Assembly (NCBI GenBank): GCA_948579355.1
Contig: CAPAOV010000001.1
Location: 1-64,000 of the forward strand
Source of the DNA: an uncultured Eubacterium sp.
Lineage (GTDB): Bacteria > Bacillota > Clostridia > Lachnospirales > Lachnospiraceae
DNA: 64,000 bases
Reading direction: 5' to 3'
In this document: positions 17,654 through 25,846 of the stretch, piece by piece
Numbering within the stretch: the stretch's first letter is position 1
Layout of the letters: each line of letters opens with the position of its first letter
Notes under the pieces: model-generated
Told to the model about the DNA's origin: nothing
What the model saw: the letters and a program-made list of their open reading frames with translations, nothing else
The model's database searches: none
Program-made: the position numbers and the translations under genes

Positions 17654-18700
17654 ATGAAGAAAAGAATGTTAAGCAATGAATATGTTTCTTCCTTTTGTCT
17701 GGAGTTGTCATTATTACTTCATTCAGGAATTGGCATTGAGGACGGTCTGTATCTTTTGATGGAGGATGAAACGGACAAGAAAATCAAAAAAATGCTTTCG
17801 AAGCTGGCGGATGTAGTAGCGGAGGGACAACCGTTTTCTTCCGCATTGCGCGAAGCAGGATGTTTTCCCAAGTATGTGTGCGATATGATAGAAACTGGTG
17901 AACAGTCGGGACGTCTGGAGCAGTCGTTTCAGGCCTTGTCTTCTTACTATGACAGACAGATGCAGTTGACGAATCAAATTCGCAGCGCCCTGCTCTATCC
18001 GGTGATTTTAATGATTTTAATGTTAGTAATTATCGTTGTTTTGTTAGTGAAAGTCCTGCCGGTTTTCAATCAGGTATACGTCCAGCTCGGAGGGACGATG
18101 AGCGGTACGGCACAGATGCTGCTACAGTTGGGAAACCGTCTTGGCAGCATATTGCCGGTACTTTGTATTGTCCTCGGTATTGTCGTTTTGCTGGCTGCTG
18201 TGATTGGGTGCAGCCGTGCGGCCCGCGGTGCGGTTATGAATTTTTACAAGCGGCTGCTTGGTGAACACGGTATTACACGCCGTCTTGGCGAGGCGAGATT
18301 TGCCTCCGCCATGGCGATGGGGATGATGAGCGGACTGAACACGGAAGAGGCCTTTCGTGCAGCCATGCGGTTTCAGGATGCCGTGCCAAAGACGAGGAAG
18401 AGATATGAGAAGTGTCTGGAAATGCTTGAGATGGGGGAGCCTATGGCGGAGTGTTTCCGACAAAATAGAATACTAGATGCGTCGCACTGCCGCATGTTGG
18501 ATTTGGGAGCAAAGAGTGGTACTTCGGATACTGCGATGGAAGAGATTGCACGCCGTCTGGACGACCGCGTGCAGATGGAGATAGAGCGCAAAGTGGGGAA
18601 AATAGAGCCAACCATCGTAATCATTACTTCGCTTTTAGTCGGTATCATTCTCATTGCGGTTATGTTACCGCTGATTAACATTATGTCTTCGATTGGATAG
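17654..18700 (+). CDS. Type II secretion/type IV pilus inner-membrane protein (GspF/PilC)
   Basis: A 348-residue polytopic protein with two GspF domains (about 10-130 and 210-335) and membrane segments near 115-140, 165-190 and 320-345. The signature FPKYVCDMIETGEQSGRLEQSF in the first domain (conserved M-I-x-x-G-E-x-S-G-x-L) and DLGAKSGTSDTAMEEIA in the second identify the family. GspF/PilC is the membrane platform of pilus-like machines, on which the ATPase acts. ATG 17654 follows GGGAG. The stop lies just before the next small gene. Confidence 0.92.
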   Translation: MKKRMLSNEYVSSFCLELSLLLHSGIGIEDGLYLLMEDETDKKIKKMLSKLADVVAEGQPFSSALREAGCFPKYVCDMIETGEQSGRLEQSFQALSSYYDRQMQLTNQIRSALLYPVILMILMLVIIVVLLVKVLPVFNQVYVQLGGTMSGTAQMLLQLGNRLGSILPVLCIVLGIVVLLAAVIGCSRAARGAVMNFYKRLLGEHGITRRLGEARFASAMAMGMMSGLNTEEAFRAAMRFQDAVPKTRKRYEKCLEMLEMGEPMAECFRQNRILDASHCRMLDLGAKSGTSDTAMEEIARRLDDRVQMEIERKVGKIEPTIVIITSLLVGIILIAVMLPLINIMSSIG

Positions 18701-18713
18701 GATGGTCTGTGGG

Positions 18714-19031
18714 ATGAAGAGAAGAGTGAATGGCAATATTTTAAAAGTTATTGTTATGTTTGCTGCTTTAGCGGCCGCCGTATTCTGCCTATATAAAGCG
18801 GCCGGCAGGATGGGCAGCAATCAGGAGGCAGAGAGTCTGAAGCAATTGGATACATCGATTCGCAAGGCGATGATGACTTGTTATGCAACGGAGGGCGTTT
18901 ATCCTCCTACGATACAATATTTAAAGGACAACTATGGCGTACAGGTGGATGAAACGAGATTTGTTGTGTTTTATGAGGTGTTTTGGGAAAATATGATGCC
19001 GGACATTACGGTGATGGAGAGACAAGATTAA
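18714..19031 (+). CDS. Small membrane-anchored protein of the pilus-like cluster
   Basis: A 105-residue protein with a basic N-terminus (MKRRVNG), one membrane segment (about 8-28) and an extracytoplasmic domain containing RKAMMTCYATEGVYPP and YLKDNYGVQVD. The Tyr-Pro-Pro element and length recall minor pseudopilins, but the classical prepilin processing motif (G before F-x-x-x-E) is absent. Start uncertain: ATG 18714 and ATG 18702 are in frame; 18714 fits GGATGG better. Confidence 0.65.
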   Translation: MKRRVNGNILKVIVMFAALAAAVFCLYKAAGRMGSNQEAESLKQLDTSIRKAMMTCYATEGVYPPTIQYLKDNYGVQVDETRFVVFYEVFWENMMPDITVMERQD

Positions 19032-19046
19032 AAGGGAAGAGCAGAT

Positions 19047-19559
19047 ATGAAGATGATAAATCCGAAACATAATATTGAGAGTGCGTTTGTGCTTGTCCTG
19101 TTTGCTGTTTTTGCTGTTGCAATCGTAGCCGTTCTGGCATTAGGCGCAAGAACTTATAAAGGATTGGTAGAGCGTGATAATGATTCTTATAATAAAAGAA
19201 TTATCACTTCTTACGTCTCAGCTAAAATCCGCAACAACGATGTGCAGGGGGCGGTAGCGGTCGGAGGGTTCGCCAATGTGGACGACGACGGCGAAATCAA
19301 TGCGCTGCATATGTATCAGGACATAGAGGGGGCAACTTACGATTTGCGTGTTTACTACTATGACGGAAAGATTTATGAGCTGCTTACCCTGTCGGGAACC
19401 GACTTGAATCCCGAAGATGGCAATGCCATTATGGATGCGCAGGGATTGTCGTTTGCCAGAGAGGGGAATATCATCCACATAACGGCAAAAGATGCTGACG
19501 GGCGAGAGAATCGGGCGACGGTTACACTTCGCTCCGGAGAAAGCGGGGTGGCGCAATGA
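19047..19559 (+). CDS. DUF4860-like membrane-anchored protein
   Basis: A 170-residue protein: short cytoplasmic N-terminus, one membrane segment (about 11-33) and an extracytoplasmic beta-rich domain. SYVSAKIRNNDVQGAV, YYYDGKIYELLTLSG and the final TVTLRSGE match my memory of DUF4860, found in clostridial pilus-like clusters. It has no visible prepilin cleavage motif. ATG 19047 follows GGAAGAG. The stop overlaps the next start. Confidence 0.65.
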   Translation: MKMINPKHNIESAFVLVLFAVFAVAIVAVLALGARTYKGLVERDNDSYNKRIITSYVSAKIRNNDVQGAVAVGGFANVDDDGEINALHMYQDIEGATYDLRVYYYDGKIYELLTLSGTDLNPEDGNAIMDAQGLSFAREGNIIHITAKDADGRENRATVTLRSGESGVAQ

Positions 19560-19966
19560 GATATGAGAGAAGCAAGGCTCCGCTGGCGCTGATGGAGCAG
19601 ATTATTATGATATTGGTGTTTGCCCTGACAGCTGCGGTATGCCTGCAGGCATTTGTCTACTCAGATTCGTTGTCCCGAAAAAGTCAAAATGAAAATTTGG
19701 CGGCAGCTCATGCGCAAGAGGTTGCCGAATATATAAAGGAGTTAAAAGATGTAGACGCCGTCAGCCGGAAGCTTTCCGGTGAGCAGACGGAAAAGGGGAT
19801 TGCCTTTGCCTATCCGGAAGACGGCATGACGGTTTACATACAACCGCGTCAGGACGCCGTAAACGGATATTTGTTATCCAATACGGTATTCGTTGAGGAT
19901 GACAAAGGAGAGACATTGTTTTCGATTGACGTTGGATGCCAGCGTCAGGAAGGAGGGCAAAGTTGA
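19556..19966 (+). CDS. Pseudopilin-like membrane-anchored protein
   Basis: A 136-residue protein with one membrane segment (about 15-35) and an extracytoplasmic part. The sequence entering the membrane, PLALMEQIIMILVF, places a Glu like the E5 of type IV pilins, although the residue before the would-be cleavage point is Pro rather than Gly. The following helix (RKSQNENLAAAHAQEVAEYIKEL) fits a pilin-like alpha-1 extension. ATG 19556 overlaps the previous stop by four bases. Role inferred from context. Confidence 0.6.
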   Translation: MRYERSKAPLALMEQIIMILVFALTAAVCLQAFVYSDSLSRKSQNENLAAAHAQEVAEYIKELKDVDAVSRKLSGEQTEKGIAFAYPEDGMTVYIQPRQDAVNGYLLSNTVFVEDDKGETLFSIDVGCQRQEGGQS

Positions 19967-20373
19967 AAAAGAAGAAGATATCGTTTACCAGCGTCGGCGG
20001 AAGTTCGATTATAACAATTTTTGCCGTTCTGTGCTTTATTATCTTTGCCCTGTTGTCGCTGTCTACCTCAAAAGCGGACAGTACGCTTGCCAAAAAATCT
20101 GTAGACGCTGTTGCCAAATATTATCAGGCAGATACAAAGGCAGAAGAGATTCTGGCGCAGCTTCGTGAGGGAATCATACCGGAGGGAGTTTTTTCTGATG
20201 GAAATTTTTATAGTTACCAGTGTCCGATTGATGATAAGCAGCAGCTTAGTGTGGAGGCAGAGGTGACGGGTGATTCCTATGTGATTAAAAAATGGAAAAA
20301 AGAGTACATTGGCGAATGGAAAGCAGATGATACGATTAAAGTATGGGGTGGTATGGAAGAAATCACCGAGTGA
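19963..20373 (+). CDS. Membrane-anchored protein of the pilus-like cluster
   Basis: A 136-residue protein with a very basic start (MKKKKISF), a glycine/serine patch, one membrane segment (about 15-36) and an extracytoplasmic domain with AKKSVDAVAKYYQADTKAEE. The start is probably TTG 19963: GGAGGG is five bases upstream and TTGA gives a four-base overlap with the previous stop. The domain is not recognised. It is probably a minor pilin-like or assembly component. Confidence 0.6.
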   Translation: MKKKKISFTSVGGSSIITIFAVLCFIIFALLSLSTSKADSTLAKKSVDAVAKYYQADTKAEEILAQLREGIIPEGVFSDGNFYSYQCPIDDKQQLSVEAEVTGDSYVIKKWKKEYIGEWKADDTIKVWGGMEEITE

Positions 20374-20394
20374 TGGAAAGGAGTTATCAAACGT

Positions 20395-21453
20395 ATGACA
20401 GGTCTGGAAGAAGTGTTGCGGAAAGCAGTTGAAAAACGGGCATCGGATATCTTTGTTGTAGCGGGTGGTTATTTGAGTTACAAGGTAGATGGTGAGATTT
20501 GTTCCATGGATGATTCGGAAAAACTAACGCCCGCCCATACCGAACAATTTATTGATGAGATATATCAATACGCACGGAGAAGCAAAGAACATTTTTTAAA
20601 AGATGGCGATGATGATTTTTCTTTTGCCATGGAAAATCTGGCGAGGTTTCGTGTGAATACTTATTTTCAGCGCGGTTCTCAGGCAACGGTCATTCGCGTG
20701 GTGGCGTTTCGTATACCGGATTATAAAGAGATGGGGATTCCGGAGCAAATTATCGAGTTGTCGAAGCTGCAACATGGCTTAATTATTATTTCGGGTACGG
20801 CCGGCAGTGGAAAATCGACTACGCAGGCGTGTATTATAGATGCCATTAATGCCCAGCGTGAAGCACATATCATTACTTTGGAAGATCCGATAGAATATTT
20901 GCACCGCAATAAGAAATCATTGATAAGCCAGCGGGAGATTGCCATTGATACAGAGAATTATCTGACCGGACTGCGCGCGTGTCTGCGTCAGGCGCCGGAT
21001 GTTATCCTGTTGGGTGAGATGCGCGATGCCGAGACGATACGAACCGCAATGACGGCAGCGGAAACGGGCCATCTCGTGATTGCCACGCTGCATACTAAGG
21101 GAGCGGTAAATACGATTGACCGTATCGTAGATTCATTTCCGGCAGACCAGCAGGACCAGATTAAAATCCAGCTTTCACTTGTTCTCAACTGTATCGTCTC
21201 ACAACAGTTGTTACATCGTCAACAAGGCGGTATGATACCAGCGATGGAAATTATGAAGACGATACCGGCGATAAGTAACATGATACGAGACAGTAAAAAT
21301 TATCAGATTGATAATGTCATCCAGACGTCGGGGAATCTTGGCATGATATCAATGGACCAGTATATCGTTAATTTGTATAAAAAAGGCGAGATTAGCGAGG
21401 AGACAGCATTGCTGTCAGCGTTTAATCCGGAACAGATGAAGAGAAAATTGTAA
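20395..21453 (+). CDS. pilT: PilT-type retraction/secretion ATPase
   Basis: A 352-residue ATPase of the PilT family, which powers pilus retraction or twitching. It contains GTAGSGKSTTQ (Walker A, about 134-144), the Asp box ITLEDPIEYLH, Walker B in DVILLGEMRDAETI, the His box TGHLVIATLHT, and AISNMIRDSK near the C-terminus, a variant of the AIRNLIRE motif needed for retraction in PilT. ATG 20395 follows AAGGAG at a long spacing. It ends the cluster, with a bidirectional terminator next. No PilB-type assembly ATPase or prepilin peptidase occurs in this window. Confidence 0.93.
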   Translation: MTGLEEVLRKAVEKRASDIFVVAGGYLSYKVDGEICSMDDSEKLTPAHTEQFIDEIYQYARRSKEHFLKDGDDDFSFAMENLARFRVNTYFQRGSQATVIRVVAFRIPDYKEMGIPEQIIELSKLQHGLIIISGTAGSGKSTTQACIIDAINAQREAHIITLEDPIEYLHRNKKSLISQREIAIDTENYLTGLRACLRQAPDVILLGEMRDAETIRTAMTAAETGHLVIATLHTKGAVNTIDRIVDSFPADQQDQIKIQLSLVLNCIVSQQLLHRQQGGMIPAMEIMKTIPAISNMIRDSKNYQIDNVIQTSGNLGMISMDQYIVNLYKKGEISEETALLSAFNPEQMKRKL

Positions 21454-21471
21454 TTTTTACTGAATAAAAAG

Positions 21472-21525
21472 AAAGTAAGAGAAATCAACGTGAAAAAATT
21501 TCAGGATTTCTCTTACTTTTTCTAT
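21472..21525. terminator. Bidirectional terminator between pilT and the nfn genes
   Basis: AAAGTAAGAGAAATC (21472-21486) pairs perfectly with its complement at 21505-21519; T-rich sequence follows on the plus strand and A-rich sequence precedes it for minus-strand transcripts. Confidence 0.85.
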
Positions 21526-21541
21526 TTTGTTACATCGTAAA

Positions 21542-22942
21542 TTAATTTTCCCTGCCCATCAGTTTCTCATCAATCGCTTTTGCGGCATCTTTTCCTGCTC
21601 CCATAGCGAGAATTACCGTGGCGGCTCCCGTTACGGCATCGCCTCCGGCATACACGCCTTCACGGGTCGTAAGTCCAGACTCATCCTTTGTTATCAGACA
21701 GCCACGCTTATTGGCTTCCAGTCCCGGAGTTGTCGAGCGGATAAGCGGATTCGGGCTTGTGCCGATTGACATAATTACGCAATCCACATCAATTGTAAAT
21801 TCGCTGCCGGCCTTTTCAATCGGACGGCGGCGGCCGCTTTCGTCCGGCTCTCCGAGTTCCATTTCAATACATTTGATACCGCTGACCATACCCTCTTCGT
21901 TGCCGAGTATTTCAACCGGATTGTTCAGCGTCTTGAAAATGATACCCTCTTCTTCTGCATGTTCTACTTCTTCTTTACGGGCAGGAAGTTCTTCCATGCC
22001 GCGGCGATATACGATGTAGACTTCTTCTGCACCCAGACGTTTGGCGCTGCGGGCAGCGTCCATCGCTACGTTGCCGCCGCCGACAACCGCTACTTTTTTG
22101 GCATGTTGGATAGGCGTCCTGCTTCCCTCCGTATAAGCTTTCATTAAGTTGATTCGGGTAAGAAATTCATTGGCGGAATAAACGCCTTTCAAACTCTCGC
22201 CCGGTATGTTCATAAACCGTGGAAGACCGGCGCCGGAACCTATAAAAATCGCCTCGTTACCCATCTCAAAAATTTCGTCAATAGTGAGTACTTTCCCAAT
22301 TACCATATTAGTTTGGATATCGACGCCGATTGCTTTCAGGTTGTCAATTTCCTGCTGCACAATCGCCTTTGGCAGACGAAATTCGGGAATTCCGTAGACA
22401 AGTACGCCGCCTGCCAGATGAAGTGCCTCGAAAATAGTAACCTGATATCCCATTTTTGCCAAATCTCCGGCAACGGTAAGACCGCTCGGGCCGGCTCCGA
22501 TAACCGCTACTTTATGGCCGTTTTGTTTTGGCATCTCCGGCTTTTCGGAACAATGCTCTCTGTGATAGTCGGCAACAAAGCGTTCCAATCGTCCGATGGC
22601 AACCGGCTCACCTTTAATGCCACGGACACATTTTCCCTCACACTGTGTCTCCTGCGGGCAGACACGTCCACAGACGGCAGGAAGAGAGGTTGAGCGGGAA
22701 AGGATTTCAAATGCTCCCTCCATATCTTCGTTTGCTACGCGCTCAATGAATGCAGGAATATCTATCTGCACCGGACAGGCGCTCACACAAGGTTTTTTCG
22801 GGCAGTTTAAGCAGCGGCGCGCCTCGTTTACCGCCATCTCATAAGTGTAACCAAGAGCCACTTCGTCAAAGTTTTTATTTCTTACGTCCGGGTCCTGTAC
22901 AGGCATCGGACATTTATTCATATCCATATTTCTTTCCGCCAT
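21542..22942 (-). CDS. nfnB: NADPH-dependent glutamate synthase-type flavoprotein (NfnB/GltA)
   Basis: A 466-residue protein with an N-terminal cluster-binding region (CLNCPKKPCVSACPV) and two dinucleotide folds: VIGAGPSGLTVAGDL for FAD and VVGGGNVAMDAARSAKRLGA for NADPH. The C-terminus has YAGGDAVTGAATVILAMGAG. It matches the glutamate synthase small-subunit-like proteins of clostridia. Beside the ferredoxin-reductase-like gene at 22945-23787 it most likely forms NfnAB, the electron-bifurcating NADH-dependent ferredoxin:NADP oxidoreductase. The start at 22942 has AAGGAGGTC upstream. No large glutamate synthase subunit is nearby, which favours Nfn. Confidence 0.9.
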   Translation of the reverse strand: MAERNMDMNKCPMPVQDPDVRNKNFDEVALGYTYEMAVNEARRCLNCPKKPCVSACPVQIDIPAFIERVANEDMEGAFEILSRSTSLPAVCGRVCPQETQCEGKCVRGIKGEPVAIGRLERFVADYHREHCSEKPEMPKQNGHKVAVIGAGPSGLTVAGDLAKMGYQVTIFEALHLAGGVLVYGIPEFRLPKAIVQQEIDNLKAIGVDIQTNMVIGKVLTIDEIFEMGNEAIFIGSGAGLPRFMNIPGESLKGVYSANEFLTRINLMKAYTEGSRTPIQHAKKVAVVGGGNVAMDAARSAKRLGAEEVYIVYRRGMEELPARKEEVEHAEEEGIIFKTLNNPVEILGNEEGMVSGIKCIEMELGEPDESGRRRPIEKAGSEFTIDVDCVIMSIGTSPNPLIRSTTPGLEANKRGCLITKDESGLTTREGVYAGGDAVTGAATVILAMGAGKDAAKAIDEKLMGREN

Positions 22943-22944
22943 GA

Positions 22945-23787
22945 TTACCTGACCTCCTTCTTCAGCAAATTGCATTCCTCATCACGGGCATGTGTTTCAA
23001 AATCTTTATACATCGTACCGCGGTGCATTGCCTCGTCAAAATCAACAAGGTGTCCGTCAAAATCCGGCCCGTCCACGCAGGCGAATTTTGTTTCGCCTCC
23101 AACCGTCAGACGGCAGCCGCCACACATACCGGTTCCATCTATCATAATCGGGTTCATGCTGACAACGGTTTTAATGCCGTATTTCTTTGTTGTCAGACAT
23201 ACGAATTTCATCATAATAAGAGGGCCGATGGCAATAACCTCATCGTATTCGTTTTCCTCTGCAATCAATTTTTCTAGGGCGTCGGTTACTAAGCCTTTTT
23301 CGCCATAGCTTCCGTCGTCGGTCATCATCACTAATTTATCGCTTGCCGCCCTAAACTCATCTTCCAAAATAACTAAATCCTGATTGCGGAAACCGACAAT
23401 AGCGTGTACCTCGGCTCCCATATCATGGAGTTTTTTTGTGACCGGATAAGCAATGGCACAGCCAACGCCACCGCCGACAACCGCCACTTTTTTCAATCCA
23501 TCCGTATGCGTCGGCATACCAAGCGGGCCGACAAAGTCATGAATGCAGTCGCCCTCCTGCAAAGTATCGAGTTCCATTGTACCGGCGCCGACAATCTGAT
23601 AAATAATGGTAACTGTTCCCTTTTCGCGCTCAAAATCCGCAATTGTCAAAGGAATTCGTTCACTATCCTCTTTTGCGCGGAAGATGATAAACTGTCCGGG
23701 TTCTGCCTTTTTGGCAATTAAAGGCGCCTCAACTACCATCTTGCTGACAGTAGGGTTAAGGGACTTTTTTTCAACAATTTTGAACAT
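22945..23787 (-). CDS. nfnA: Ferredoxin-NADP reductase-like subunit (NfnA type)
   Basis: A 280-residue protein of the dihydroorotate dehydrogenase electron-transfer/sulfide dehydrogenase group. It has an FAD-binding barrel (PGQFIIFRAKEDSERIPLTI), an NAD-binding part (VAVVGGGVGCAIAYPV) and C-terminal cysteines for a [2Fe-2S] cluster (GMCGGCRLTVGG, then FACVDGPDFDG). In NfnAB this is the small subunit that takes electrons from NADH and reduces ferredoxin. The start at 23787 follows GGAGG. The stop abuts the nfnB start, so the two are co-translated. Confidence 0.9.
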   Translation of the reverse strand: MFKIVEKKSLNPTVSKMVVEAPLIAKKAEPGQFIIFRAKEDSERIPLTIADFEREKGTVTIIYQIVGAGTMELDTLQEGDCIHDFVGPLGMPTHTDGLKKVAVVGGGVGCAIAYPVTKKLHDMGAEVHAIVGFRNQDLVILEDEFRAASDKLVMMTDDGSYGEKGLVTDALEKLIAEENEYDEVIAIGPLIMMKFVCLTTKKYGIKTVVSMNPIMIDGTGMCGGCRLTVGGETKFACVDGPDFDGHLVDFDEAMHRGTMYKDFETHARDEECNLLKKEVR

Positions 23788-23806
23788 GTTAAAAATCCTC
23801 CATTCC

Positions 23807-23842
23807 GTACACGATATAAGAAAAATCGTTATATCGCCGTAC
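23807..23842 (-). promoter_or_regulatory. Inverted repeat in the nfn leader
   Basis: GTAC-a-CGATATAA pairs with TTATATCG-cc-GTAC (outer four and inner eight base pairs, loop about nine). It lies 20 bases upstream of the nfnA start and downstream of the predicted promoter, so it would be in the mRNA leader near the ribosome site. It could be a protein operator or an RNA hairpin. Confidence 0.45.
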
Positions 23843-23921
23843 ACGTAAATTTATAGTCATTCAGTGGAATGCAGCCTGCCCTCGTCAGGCAATCCAACTA
23901 AATAGCCCACATAGCACACCA

Positions 23922-23950
23922 ATTCTATCACATTCTTTTGTAAAAGTAAA
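23922..23950 (-). promoter_or_regulatory. Promoter for nfnA-nfnB
   Basis: On the minus strand, TTTACT (23945-23950), a 17-base spacer and TAGAAT (23922-23927). This gives a leader of about 130 bases. Confidence 0.5.
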
Positions 23951-23970
23951 GTCAGGTATTGGGAGTGTCA

Positions 23971-23993
23971 GGGCAGCGGCTCTCCCGCCGCCC
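23971..23993. repeat. GC-rich hairpin in divergent intergenic region
   Basis: GGGCAGCGG and CCGCCGCCC form a nine-base stem with one mismatch and a five-base loop. No T-run follows on either strand, so it is not a standard terminator. Confidence 0.45.
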
Positions 23994-24037
23994 TCTGATA
24001 AAAGCACTAAAAATATGTGAAAAATATATGGTTTTTC

Positions 24038-24064
24038 TTGACATTTTTCAGTATATGATATAAT
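24038..24064 (+). promoter_or_regulatory. Promoter for acyl-CoA synthetase gene
   Basis: TTGACA (24038-24043) and TATAAT (24059-24064), spacing 15, shorter than the optimum. About 90 bases of leader follow. Confidence 0.55.
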
Positions 24065-24157
24065 CTTTACAATATGATGTGGTTTTGAAAACTACATTGA
24101 AAGATAATTAAAAAGTGAAATTAATTTTTAATTATTTCCGGAAAGGATGTAGGTACA

Positions 24158-25846
24158 ATGGCTTTAGGCAGGAATGATATCGTGGCACCGTTTATTCAGG
24201 TGGATGAAGAGGAGAATGGATGTTTGCAGCATATTGCATTTGTCAATGATGAAACTTTTAATTTTGCGTATGATATCGTCGATAAAATGGCAAAGAAAGA
24301 CCCCGACAAGGTGGCGATGGTACACATTTCAAAAGAGGGAAAGGAAAAGAAATTTACCTTTTATGATATGTCCCGCTATTCCTCGAAAGTAGCGAATTAT
24401 TTATCTTTTTTGGGAATAAAAAAAGGCGACAGGGTCATGCTTGTTTTAAAACGGCACTATCAGTTCTGGTTTGCGATATTGGCGCTTCATAAAATAGGAG
24501 CAGTAGCGGTTCCGGCTACCAACCTTTTGTTAAAATCCGATTTTGAGTATAGATTTAAGGCGGGAAAAATCAATGCGATTCTCTGTACAGCAGACGGGCA
24601 GGTATCGCGTGAAGTGGATAAGGCATGCCGCAGTTATAAAGATTTGAAAGTGAAAATTATGGTAGGGGCCAGCCGCAAGGGGTGGAGAAGCTTTAATAAG
24701 GAAGTAAAATATTTTTCCAGCCATTTTCGGAGACCGCGCGGGGAGGGTGCGATTCTCGGCAGCGACACGTCGCTGATGTTTTTTACTTCGGGAACTACTT
24801 CCTATCCGAAAATCACGGCACACAATTTCAAGTATCCGCTCGGCCACTATATTACAGCGAAATATTGGCATCAGGTCGATTCGGAGGGCATTCATTTTGC
24901 GATATCCGATACGGGCTGGGGAAAGGCTTTGTGGGGCAAACTATATGGACAGTGGCTCTGTGAGGCGACGGTTTTCACCTATGACTTTGATGATTTTGAT
25001 GCGAAAGAGATTCTCCGCATGATTGAAAAATATAAGATTACAACGTTCTGCGCGCCGCCGACGGTATACCGCGTTATGGTTCATATGAAGCTTGACCAAT
25101 ATGATTTGTCATCCCTGCAGAATGTAACGACGGCGGGAGAGGCTTTAAATCCGGAAATTTTTGAGAAATTTAAGGAAAAGACTGGTCTTACTTTAATGGA
25201 AGGCTTTGGTCAGACAGAGACAACGCTGACGATAGGCAACCTCTGTGGAACAACGCCAAAGCCGGGGTCTATGGGTAAGCCGAGTCCGCAGTACGACGTG
25301 AGAGTGATGAGACCGGACGGCACATTGGCGGAGCCGATGGAAGAGGGTGAAATTGTAATCCGCACGGAAGATGCGATTCCCAACGGACTGTTTGTGGAAT
25401 ACTATGGAGATGAGGATAAGACAAAGGACGCATGGCACGACGGTTATTATCATACCGGAGATACGGCATATTATGACGAGGACGGTTTTTTGTGGTATGT
25501 CGGACGCACGGATGATGTCATTAAGTCCAGTGGCTACCGTATCGGCCCATTTGAAATTGAAAATGAAATCATGAAACTGCCGTATGTACTTGAATGTGCG
25601 GTTACATCCGTGCCGGACCCGATTCGCGGGCAGGCGATTAAGGCCAGTATTGTACTTGCGGACGAGCAGGAGGGTACGGATAAGCTCAAGAGCGACATTA
25701 TGAAATCGCTGAAAAATAATATTGCTTCTTATAAATGGCCGAAAATACTCGACTTTACAAAAGAACTGCCGAAAACAATAAGTGGTAAGATACGCAGAAA
25801 AGAAATCAAGGAGAATGACTGGAATGAAGATGAAGACAACGAATAG
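24158..25846 (+). CDS. AMP-forming acyl-CoA synthetase/ligase
   Basis: A 562-residue ANL-superfamily enzyme that activates a carboxylic acid with ATP and loads it onto CoA. The phosphate loop is MFFTSGTTSYPKITAH, A5 is GFGQTETTL, A7 is YHTGDTAYYDEDGFLWYVGR, A8 is DDVIKSSGYRIGPFEIE and A10 is PKTISGKIRRKEIKEND. Sequence style is closest to medium-chain acyl-CoA synthetases, but substrate cannot be assigned. ATG 24158 follows GGAAAGGATG. The last 23 bases overlap the KAS II gene, so the two are coupled and may act on a shared acyl substrate. Confidence 0.88.
   Translation: MALGRNDIVAPFIQVDEEENGCLQHIAFVNDETFNFAYDIVDKMAKKDPDKVAMVHISKEGKEKKFTFYDMSRYSSKVANYLSFLGIKKGDRVMLVLKRHYQFWFAILALHKIGAVAVPATNLLLKSDFEYRFKAGKINAILCTADGQVSREVDKACRSYKDLKVKIMVGASRKGWRSFNKEVKYFSSHFRRPRGEGAILGSDTSLMFFTSGTTSYPKITAHNFKYPLGHYITAKYWHQVDSEGIHFAISDTGWGKALWGKLYGQWLCEATVFTYDFDDFDAKEILRMIEKYKITTFCAPPTVYRVMVHMKLDQYDLSSLQNVTTAGEALNPEIFEKFKEKTGLTLMEGFGQTETTLTIGNLCGTTPKPGSMGKPSPQYDVRVMRPDGTLAEPMEEGEIVIRTEDAIPNGLFVEYYGDEDKTKDAWHDGYYHTGDTAYYDEDGFLWYVGRTDDVIKSSGYRIGPFEIENEIMKLPYVLECAVTSVPDPIRGQAIKASIVLADEQEGTDKLKSDIMKSLKNNIASYKWPKILDFTKELPKTISGKIRRKEIKENDWNEDEDNE

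Larger units (their letters stand above)
23788..24157. other. Divergent intergenic region between nfnA and the acyl-CoA synthetase gene
   Basis: These 370 bases carry leaders and promoters for both divergent genes, an inverted repeat close to nfnA and a GC-rich hairpin in the middle. A small GCCTG/CAGGC hairpin also lies near 23874. No coding sequence is seen. Confidence 0.7.

Noticed and set aside
23971..23993. GC-rich hairpin as a terminator
   Set aside because: No T-run on either strand and it lies between divergent promoters.
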